From contig MNCI01011963.1 of the NCBI GenBank assembly GCA_015680685.1, positions 100,125 through 164,124 of the forward strand: DNA of 64,000 nucleotides, written 5' to 3'. Below are positions 55,819 through 64,000 of this stretch, piece by piece. The notes under the pieces were generated by a model. That model had not been told where the DNA came from and ran no database searches. It saw only the letters and a program-made list of their open reading frames with translations. The position numbers were made by a program, and so were the translations under genes. Source of the stretch: Gnetum montanum. Lineage: Eukaryota > Streptophyta > Gnetopsida > Gnetales > Gnetaceae. The first letter of the stretch is position 1, and each line of letters starts with the position of its first letter.

Positions 55819-56701
55819 TGATGAAGCATCAAATTATTACATCAGCAAGCCCCTGTCAATGTGTTGTTGCCTTATTAACAAGGTCACGTTGATGTAGCAT
55901 TTGCTACATTTATGAGGCCTTGTCGATGCAACTCCACAATAAAGTCTATAAATATGTGCTCACTAGCCATGTTTATGAAATGTCTTATCATAGTTGTAGC
56001 AAAGCTCTTAGAGTTTTGTCATTTGAAAGTTAGAATGTTTTTCTGAGTGCCTATAGCAAGAGTCAGAAAGTGTATGGATCTTTATTCGAGCACTAATGTA
56101 CTTGAGCACACAAGTGTGAATGGCAATAAAGACAAGCCCTTTTGATCAAACCTTACAACACTTGGAATATATTAATGATTTATTTCTACACTTACTATTT
56201 TCATTAATTACGTAATTAATTAAGATAAAGTAGACTTTAATTTATTAATTAATTAAGCTAAATAGATTAAACACATAAGTACAACTGCTTCAAGCATAAC
56301 ATATAGCACTTGGTAATCCCAACAACGCTTAACGCTTGGTAACCCAGTAGTGTTGAATGCATTCAAGATGTGTACAAAAAGTGGGATCAGATGCTTATGT
56401 TAGGATAGTTAGCTATTAATTAACAATTAGATTAGTTAAATCAGTTCATAAATTAAGTTTCAACTTGTTGTTAATCATAGGAAAATAAAATATAAAATAG
56501 TAAAAATCATGTGCCTCAATTACACTTAACCATACAACTATGCTCCACAAGTGCAATTGGAAAGACAACAATCATCGCGATTAGATTTCATCTTCTAGAA
56601 ATAGTGTATGTGGGAACTTAAGGTCTATAAAATTCAACTAGATTGAGCATGAACGCTTGTAATTCATATGGTTGGGCATAGGGTATACTCGTCACTCATC
56701 A
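55819..56701 (+). repeat. 3' LTR of Athila-2
   Basis: TGATGAAGC to CACTCATCA, 883 bases. TATAAATA at 55947-55954. Contains the taattaat-rich segment (56205-56260) that the 5' LTR has lost. Followed by the AACAA target copy. Confidence 0.85.
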
Positions 56702-56706
56702 AACAA
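56702..56706 (+). repeat. Right target-site duplication of Athila-2
   Basis: AACAA, partner of AATAG at 17169-17173; the integrase of Athila-1 resumes. Confidence 0.7.
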
Positions 56707-57125
56707 CCTGTGACCTTTACCTTGACTTGAGCCTAGCACAAAAAGAGAGACTGATCAACCTTAACATGCTATATGAGAATAGATTGGTGGCCTTGTCTTT
56801 GAATGAAGTGCACAAAGCATTTAGTAAACAATGCCATGACCTTAGGATAAGAAAAGTCAAATTCCAACCTAAAGACAAGGTCCTTTACTAGAACTCCATA
56901 TATGTTCCACAACAAACTAAGTTTCAAACATTGTGGAAAGGTTCTTATATCATTTATGAAACCTTCCTTCTTGGGCCAAGATGATTTACAAACTTGAGAG
57001 CCTAAACAAAAAGCAACTGATCAACATGCAACAACTTAAACGTTTCCATGAGCCCAAGGAAGCCAATGGAAGCAATGCCTCACCAAATGGACAACCACAC
57101 TCAATTTTTTAGATCTCCTCCTTTC
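56702..57125 (+). pseudogene. Integrase C-terminal part of Athila-1
   Basis: Reads DLYLDLSLAQKERLINLNML, then YENRLVALSLNEVHKAFSKQ and CHDLRIRKVKFQPKDKVLY. This is the typical end of Athila integrase (DLxxAxxxRLxxLNELEE, then FxxGDKVLL). A frameshift follows, then MSPRKPMEAMPHQMDN. It directly continues the frame cut at 17173, which proves the two pieces belong to one element. Confidence 0.8.
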
Positions 57126-57824
57126 AACTTAGTCATGGGGGAGATGTCCATCTATGCTAACTATCAAAGTAACTTCTTAGTTTTTCTACCATTTTGTTTT
57201 ATAATTTTTTTCTTACACTTTATTGCTTTTACACTTTCTTTATTTTTATACAATTTTTGTTTTACATTTTGTTATTTTTCTATCTTTTGTTTTATAACAT
57301 CATTACTACATTTTTACTTTTTTGAATATTTTATAATTTTTTTTATATTTTACTTTTATACAATTTTTGTTTTACACTTTGTTATTTTTCTATTTTTTGT
57401 TTTACAACATCGTTAGTACATTTTTACTTTCTTGAATATTTTATAATTTTTTTATATTTTACTTTATTTTGATGTGAATTTTTCTTATTATTTTCTAATA
57501 AAATTACTTTGTTGTCAATAGGACATAGTGATGTTGTAGCTATTTGCTAATGGTGGTTTGTACTTAATGTTTTTAACTACTAATGTCTGGTTTCTATTTT
57601 TGAATTTTAATGACTAATGACTAAGAAAAAGTTTCTTTTTTCATGCAATAGGTAGTGAGTCCACATCATCCACCCATCCACAAACTCTGGTCTTCTTGGT
57701 TTTGAAAGTATGAGGCCCCTTTCCCTTAATGAAACTTTAATGAACTTGTGACCTTGGTAGTTTCCAAACTTGGGAAGGATTCAAACGATTTAAAAAGGGT
57801 ATGACTTCAAGGGGGTTCAATGCT
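57126..57824 (+). other. Post-integrase spacer of Athila-1
   Basis: Purine tract atgggggaga (57135-57144), then T-rich text aligned with 49176-49750 of Athila-2. A 110-bp T-rich unit is duplicated in tandem (57247-57356 and 57357-57466); Athila-2 has one copy. Tat-D begins at 57825. Confidence 0.65.
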
Positions 57825-59407
57825 TGTTACAACCAAAAACCTTGATTACTAGAATGAAAACCAAGTATCCTCATTGCAAGTAATTCCTCAACCGTGAATC
57901 CCTAGGGCCTTCATAATGAAAATGGGATTTAGGTCACCCTAGCTGGTCTAGCAAATCAACCAAGGACTTGGGAGATGCAAAACGTACAAATATGAATAGA
58001 TCCAAATAATACACAAATAATAAATTTATCTTTGAACATAAAATTCAAAACTTAAAACTTTATTGAGAAAAGAAAAAGGAATAAGTTAGAAAAATGTGTA
58101 CAAATGGTGCCTAGATGAGCAAAAAATGGGATCCACTTATATAAGAGTTCAAAGCCCGTTGAAGTTGAGATGATCTACTCCACGATCTAGGTGCCAAGCC
58201 ACTCTTGATGCTATAGAACCTTCCTTTACTACTACAACCTTGGATCTGCTAATTTGGTCACTACTGGGGGGTAAGAAAGGTAGAATATTTGGATGCTAAG
58301 TTGCTCTACATTAGGATTGAAGTCCCAGAAGTGTAGTGTTAACACCAAAATCCACCAAATCTCAAGGCCTTAATGCTTCCACACTAGGGTTCAAAAGACT
58401 ACAAGTATGGGAACTTGCAGGAGCTCTTGAGTGCCTAAAAATGTCCCAGGCATGGAGTTGTGTATGTGCTAATTGCTACTTGTAAACAATGTCTAACCAA
58501 AATTGCTTGTATGCCAAAAGTTGCTTCACTTAAGAAAAATTACTAGAACTTATCAAAAATCGAAAAATTGTAAATGGTGTTGGAGTTGGCTTTTATAGGG
58601 TCTTTGAGCCATGAATGGGACTGCAAATTGGCTACAAATTTGATGTAATTTTTCTACAAATTTTTTGCCAAATTTAGATGAAGTGGACGTCCAAATTTGA
58701 GGGGTTACTGAAAATAGTAAGTACCTCCTCCCATGGCCATTCTATTTACTAAAAATAGTAACGAGGGCATCCCTTCCACACTAGAGATGAATCTTCCACG
58801 TTGAGCTCTCCACCATGCTTGTTGAAGTGGTTGGTCAACATTGAAGTGCATAACTTGACAAATTTTGCTTCTTGTGGCTTCCACACTAGGAGTTTGAATT
58901 TTTCACACTAGGGGGAAAACTTTCCAGGCTAGGGGGAAAGTTTTCATGTTGGTGGAAAACTTTCCAATTTGAGGGGAAAGTTTCCAAAATGTACTTTTGG
59001 TCTCCACATTGAAGGGGGAAAGTTTTCAAACCCCTCATCCTTCCATACTAGGGCTAGGTGAGCTCTACCCCCTAAATGTGTTTAAAATGTAGAAAAATGT
59101 CTAGCCCTCCCCCCTAATACAAACCGATCAAATTTCCTTTTTTGGCATTTCAAAAGGCATTTTTGACCCTCCCCACACCCCCCTCCCTCAAGCCCAAATA
59201 TAGATACTAGGTGACTTTTTTCACTTGGTGAATGAGGCTTTGACAACTTATGAGGTATTTTTCAGTCCAAAAAGTATAAAGTATGTGAAATTTCCCATTT
59301 TGGATTACAATTTTCACATTTACAATGAAATTTTGCCTTGATTTTCATAGGGTGAAAGCTGCCTAATGAAGATTTGGTTATAACATGCAAAATTTTATGG
59401 TGTTTCA
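57825..59407 (-). repeat. 3' LTR of Tat-D
   Basis: On the minus strand TGAAACACCAT to GGTTGTAACA, 1583 bases. TATAAAAG on the minus strand at 58591-58598. The U5 part has ccttggttgatttgct as in Tat-C. U3 (58860-59060) has repeated aaactttcc/ggggaaag words. Confidence 0.8.
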
Positions 59408-59424
59408 ATGGCCCCTCTTTGTTG
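59408..59424 (-). promoter_or_regulatory. Polypurine tract of Tat-D
   Basis: Minus strand caacaaagaggggccat, directly before TGAAACACC; the Tat-B and Tat-C tract with two changes. Confidence 0.75.
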
Positions 59425-59534
59425 GTGTTTGGAGGATTAACCTAAGAGGCACCAACAAAGAATACAAAACACCACAACATATTATGCTACAATGCATAAA
59501 GGCTACATGAAAATAAGGCTATCCAGGTCACCAA

Positions 59535-59620
59535 TGTTGCTAGTTTAAGGCCATGGCAGGCCATGGTACTAGTTTCAGGCCCTAGTAGGCTGTGTTGCCA
59601 TTTTAAGGTCATAGCAAACC
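59535..59620 (-). repeat. Hairpin array downstream of integrase in Tat-D
   Basis: Three units on the minus strand, for example GCTA-tgaccttaaaa-TGGC and GCCA-tggccttaaac-TAGC (one mismatch), with the same 11-nt loop as in Tat-B and Tat-C. Confidence 0.6.
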
Positions 59621-59739
59621 ATTGAAAGTAGGCTTGCTTATTGACGATCTGTTGGATACATCTAGTATGGCTTTAGATAGGAATGATTGATTAGACTGGC
59701 TAGCTCATTCCCATTCATGTTAGCTATTCTAAATGCTTC

Positions 59740-62700
59740 ATTTCCATAGGCTCTGGTGACAAGGAAGAACCCTTTCCAATTGGCTAAGAATTCATCCACA
59801 TGCTCATAGATGGCCTTGAGGATGAGGTCCCCCTCCTTAATCTTTCACATGATTAGGTTATCATGATGTTGTTGCTTCTACCTCTCTTAATAGTGCTTAA
59901 TGTGAGCAAGTGCTTGGATATGTTACTCTTCCATTGAATCCAATGTTGCTATCTGCAACTCCTTACTCTTCTCGTCATTGACGAAGTTAATCAAGGCTAC
60001 TCAAAGTGATGGTACCTGCAATTAAAGAGGTGAAACAACTTTATAACCATAAACAAGGCTATAAGGGGTCATGTCGGTTACCATGCAATAGGTTGTTTTA
60101 TATGCCCCTAGTGCATGGATAAGTTGCTCATGCCACTTCTACTTGCTATTGTTGAGCATCTTCTTAAGCAAGTTGATGATGGCCTTGTTGCTTGATTTTG
60201 CTTGTCCATTGGCTTGAGGGTAGTAAGGTAATGAGAAAGAATGCTTAATGCCTAGGTTGTGATAAAATTCCTTGGTTTCTTAACTACTAAATTGAGGTCC
60301 ATTATTTGTAACTATGATCATGGATATGCCAAAATGAGCTACAATGTTGTCTATGATAAACTTGCAAACTTATTTAGATGTAGTCTTCTTTAGGGGAATA
60401 GCTTCAACCCACTTGGTAAAGCATTCAGTTGTGGCGATGATGAAGCTATGCCTTGCAGTAGATTTAGGTGTTATGGGCCCAATGATATCCAACCCCCATC
60501 ATTGAAATGGCCTTGTTATCTGGGTCATATGCAACTCAGTCTATGATCCATGTATCAAGTTACTATATTGTTGGCATGTATTACATCGCTTAACCTTTTG
60601 TAAGCAATCATTGTCCATATGGGGCCAATAGTAGCCTAACTATCTAATCTTAGTGGCCATGGCTCTAGGTCCTATATGTCCACCACAAACACCATCATGA
60701 ACCTCCTCTAGGACTATTCTAGCTTCAGTTTTTCCTAAGCACTTTACGAGTATGTCATCATAGGACGATTGACATAATGTGTTATCACCTACAATGACAT
60801 ACTTCTTCAACCACTTACATATGGCATCCTTCTGAGAAGTAGTCAAACCTTGTGAGGATTTACCATGCATAAAGTAAAATTTAATATCATCATACCACTC
60901 CTTGAAAGGATTAGTATGAATGATGGCCATAAAGGTATCCTCAGTGTTCTATGTGATGGGAGTACCACAATCCATGGTTAAAGTGGACAACTTGCTAAAC
61001 ACATTTAGCATCACACTAAGGGCTAATGTTGCAATTGCATTAGCTATGGTGCTTTCATTCCAAGGTATGTGTTGGATATCAACATCTATGAATTGTTCTA
61101 ATAATTACTTTACTAGGTCATATTAAGGTTGTAAGTGCTTAGCTTTGCATGCATAGACTTTGGTTACTTGGTTAACCATGCATTGTGAATTACCTTTGAT
61201 GGCTAGGTGTCTAATTCCTAGGTCACGAGCTACTGTCATCCCTCTAATCAAACCCTCATATTCTACTATGTTGTTTGCACATGGGAACCCAAGAAGATAG
61301 GAAAAGGGTTGGATTTCACCAGATGAAAATGTTATGATGGTAGTATCATTAACCCCATGGATGGTTGAAGCTTCATTGAAGTTCATGACCACTTCATAAC
61401 CCTCGGGTACTTGGCTAATTGTGTTAATGTGTTCATTAGGGAACTCATGATCTATGACTACATGGTCATCAACCAGTGAAACTGTGAGCTATATAACTAT
61501 ACCTTGACCTTTTGCTAAGACATAATGGAGATCAAACTCTATGGTTATGTCTTTTCATCGGGCTATACGACTACTTTCATAGATGTTGGTCGTTATGACT
61601 TTGAGTATGTTATCCTTGAAAAGTATGTTGAGTTGGCTTCTAAATAGGTAGTGTCTCCATTTCTTCAAAGAGAAGACTAGTGCTAGACAATGCTTCTCCA
61701 CTTCAATGTATCAGGTCTCATGGGATACTAATGCATTGCTAAGGTATTATATAGGCATTTCTACTTTATCATCATGTTTCTGATAGAGTAGATAGGTAAT
61801 GGATGTATCAAAAATTATGAGATAAATGTAAAATCGTTTACCCTCTTGTAGAGGATAGACTATAAGTAGCTATGTTAATTCTTGCTTAAGGTTTTCAAGG
61901 GCTTCTTGGCATTGAGCCATCCACTCATAGTGAACTCCTTTCTTGAACAAGTGGTGCATGGGCTATAACTTATTTGTAAGCCTAGCAACAAACCTATGAA
62001 TAAACTGTAGTCTACCCTATAATCCCCAAAGCTATTTAAGGTTGGTAGGTGTTGCCAATTTGGATATGGCCTTAACCTTATCAAGATCTACATGTATCCT
62101 TTCCTCAAAGACTACAAAGCCAAGCATCTTACCAGTCTTACACTAAAGACACACTTCTTAAGATTGAGCCTAAGCTCATATTTGAGACATCATTTAAGAA
62201 CAAGATCTAGGTCATTGGCTATTCTAGACTTCACAACTATGTCATCTACATAATCATTAAGCAAATCTAACATGTAATCACTCAAGATATAGCTCATGGC
62301 TCTCTAGTATGTTGCTCCAACATTCTTAAGGCCAAAGGGCATCATGGTATAACAAAAAGTACCCCATGGGATCATAAAGGTTGTGCTAAGTTGGTGCTCA
62401 AGGTTGATCCTAATTTGGTTATATCCTAAGAATCCATTCATAAAGGACAACAAGGCCTGTCCAGCTATAGTATCGATAAGTTAATTAATACTAGATAAAG
62501 AAAAGTCATCCTTAATGGTGGCCTTATTTAGGTTTCAAAAATTAATGCAAATACAGATACTCCCATTTTTCTTAGGGACTACCACTATGTTGGATACCCA
62601 TTCTACATAATCGGTAGCCCTAATGAAACCTTCTTGGTAGAGCTTTGAGATTTCATCATAAACTACCAAGGCCAAATCAAGTCTAATCTTATGCACCTTT

Positions 62701-63035
62701 TGCTTAACTGGTCTAGTGCTAGGATCCAATATGATGTTGTGTTGGATTAGACGTGGGTCTAAGCCCACCATAGCTTCATATGACTAGGCAAATTCCTTAA
62801 TGTTATTTTGTAAGACTTTAGTGATGTCTTGGGAACATTGAGGCTCTATCTAGGAACTTAGTTTAAGGGTTTTCTCCTCACCACTATGTGTTGTGATAGG
62901 AACCTCAACTAGAGGATATTCGATTATGTCTTCTAATTCTAAGTTAAGGGTTTTGACTAGGTTTTCAAGCCATTCTATAGGTTTCTTTATTAAGGCTATG
63001 TGATCTACAAGACTCTCAAGCTAAAGATCTAGGAA
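59740..63035 (-). pseudogene. pol of Tat-D: RT, RNase H, archaeal-type RNase H, integrase
   Basis: Order on the minus strand. Linker: NLELEDIIEYPLVEVPITTH. RT (to about 62095): VSNIVVVPKKNGSICICINF, FLGYNQIRI, MMPFGLKN and LNDYVDDIVVKSR with YVDD kept. RNase H 1: YIEVEKHCLALVFSLKKWRH. Second RNase H (61400-61060): MNFNEASTIHGV, GFPCANNIVEYEGLIRGMTV, GNSQCMVNQV, with the first and third acidic residues changed to Asn. Integrase (60930-59740): HDGVCGGHIGPRAMATKIR, RCNTCQQ, WGLDIIGPITPKSTARHSFI, VTNNGPQFSS (second Asp is Asn) and NGQAKSSNKAIINLLKKMLN (Glu is Lys). It aligns end to end with Tat-C pol; about one stop per 70 codons. Confidence 0.85.
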
Positions 63036-63309
63036 ATTAGGGTCATGTAAACACAAAGGCAAACTGATTTACTCCCAGGTACTCACATGTTGATCCTACA
63101 TATCAACCAAAAGCATATTAAGTGGCACCTAGGTAAAAGTAAATAAATAATGTTAAAATGCTATGAAACCTATGCAAATTTAATGTAATCAAGCTCATCC
63201 AAGGTCACAATAAGATAAGTTCAATTTAGAAAAGTGCAATAGAGGAAAACAAAGGTCATATAAAGGTCAAACAAGGGGAAATATGAGTAAGACTACAAAT
63301 GATCAATAA

Positions 63310-63730
63310 ATATCACAATTTTGCTAGTTTGAGGCATTAGTAGGCCATGATGCTAGTTTAGAGTCTTGGTGGACTATGATGCCAATTTAAGGCCTTAGTG
63401 GACCATGATGCCAGTTTAAGGCCTTAGTGGGCCATAGTCATATGGTGTTAAATGGTGGTTAGGGAAGGTTAAAACCCACTATTTGATACCATTTAAAGGC
63501 CAAAAAAAAGGAAAATAGATCTATAACAAGACAAACAAAGAACTTATAGAGTTGTATAGAGGACATAGAAGATCAACCAAGTCCATAAGGTAATATAAGT
63601 CTAAAAAACAAACCAAAACATTACATAATAAATCAAAAATCAAGTAAAATAGGCCATATATGATAAAATTTAGTTACTATAGGTAAAAAATGGTTAATTT
63701 TTGCCAATTTTAGGCCTTAGTGGGCCATTT
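63310..63730 (-). repeat. Hairpin units in the protease-RT spacer of Tat-D
   Basis: Minus-strand units such as cactaaggccttaaactggc and ccaagactctaaactagc at 63320-63435, and one more at 63693-63728. Same loop core (ccttaaac); stems are short here (3-4 bp). Confidence 0.6.
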
Positions 63731-64000
63731 TCTGAGGCTAAAAGGCTATTAGGTGAGTTCAGGCATCAATCTGGGCTATTTCTAGGATGTCTAGATTCAA
63801 AAATCAAGTGCTTTAAGGTTTCCATGCTAGGCTCAGTGTGGAAACAAGAACCCTTAGTATGGAAAACAAGGAAAATATATTTTGGGATGTTCAGAGGTCC
63901 AAAATTGAAGTCCCAAGACCTTCCTAAGGAAACGTAGGATCAAATCCATCAAAATTGGGCCTCGTAGAGGTCTATAAAGGCCAAAAAGCAAGTTTTGAAG
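63731..64000. other. Non-coding spacer of Tat-D at the window edge
   Basis: Nothing recognisable on either strand; the protease of Tat-D is expected further right. Confidence 0.3.

Larger units (their letters stand above)
17174..56701 (+). mobile_element. Athila-2, inserted in the integrase of Athila-1 and itself interrupted by Tat-B and Tat-E
   Basis: Own parts in order: 5' LTR 17174-17923, tRNA-Asp primer site, gag 18086-19461 and 45247-46330, protease, a pol with the RT core deleted, RNase H, integrase, spacer with internal promoter, ORF3 52772-55581, polypurine tract and 3' LTR 55819-56701. Foreign inserts are Tat-B (19462-45241, holding Tat-C) and the Tat-E solo LTR (50960-52489). Without inserts the element is roughly 12 kb. 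Confidence 0.8.
10646..57824 (+). mobile_element. Athila-1, split by Athila-2 and by Tat-D
   Basis: Outermost element of the nest. Order: 5' LTR (10646-11492), tRNA-Asp primer site, gag, protease, RT, RNase H, integrase up to 17173, then the 39.5-kb insertion of Athila-2 (17174-56701), integrase C-terminus (56702-57125) and post-integrase spacer (57126-57824). Tat-D interrupts it at 57825; its ORF3 and 3' LTR lie beyond the window. 10641-10645 (agatt) is the left target flank, partner unseen. All coding parts have many stops and some frameshifts, so it has long been dead. Confidence 0.8.
57825..64000 (-). mobile_element. Tat-D, minus strand, incomplete at the window edge
   Basis: Reading from right to left: protease-RT spacer with hairpins, pol, second hairpin array, PPT (59424-59408), 3' LTR (59407-57825). 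gag, protease and 5' LTR are beyond position 64000. Inserted in the spacer of Athila-1; 57820-57824 (atgct) is the flank to compare with the unseen other end. Confidence 0.85.

Noticed and set aside
57048-57416. 122-codon Phe-rich open frame, possible membrane protein
   Set aside because: Its first part is the shifted integrase tail of Athila-1; the rest is the T-rich spacer with a 110-bp tandem repeat, which gives Phe/Ile by composition.

Overview
The window is plant nuclear DNA made almost entirely of decayed Ty3/gypsy LTR retrotransposons of the Athila and Tat lineages. Lineage evidence: primer-binding sites complementary to tRNA-Asp (Athila type) and tRNA-Asn (Tat type), an RT with VFMDDF in the Athila copies, and an RT with YVDD followed by a second, archaeal-type RNase H in the Tat copies. 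I found no convincing host gene, rRNA gene or CRISPR array. The sequence is AT-rich and CpG-poor, and most premature stops are C-to-T or G-to-A changes of CAA, CAG, CGA or TGG codons, as expected from long-methylated repeats. A seed plant with a large, repeat-bloated genome (gymnosperm or large-genome angiosperm) fits; the species cannot be told.

Layout: (1) 1-4854 is the 3' end of an Athila-like element (Athila-3): spacer, internal promoter-like segment, coiled-coil ORF3 relic, polypurine tract, 3' LTR. (2) 4855-10645 is old non-coding sequence with a minus-strand gag relic and a tRNA-Ile-like element. (3) From 10646 on there is a nest. Athila-1 (from 10646) is split inside integrase by Athila-2 (17174-56701, target duplication AAYAR). 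Athila-2 gag is split by Tat-B (19462-45241, target duplication CTAGG). Tat-B is split by Tat-C (27387-40849, target duplication CACCA). The Athila-2 spacer also holds a solo LTR, Tat-E (50960-52489, target duplication GTCAT). The 3' spacer of Athila-1 is interrupted at 57825 by a minus-strand Tat-D that runs off the window. Removing the insertions in order restores collinear elements.

How the parts work together: each family once had LTR promoter, tRNA primer site, gag, protease, RT/RNase H, integrase and PPT. The Athila elements add a third, coiled-coil ORF after integrase. It is preceded by a copy-like segment of the element's own LTR promoter. The Tat elements carry arrays of small hairpins with a fixed 11-nt TAAAC-type loop and changing but complementary stems, on both sides of the RT-integrase frame. 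These hairpin arrays and the internal promoters are the most interesting signals here.
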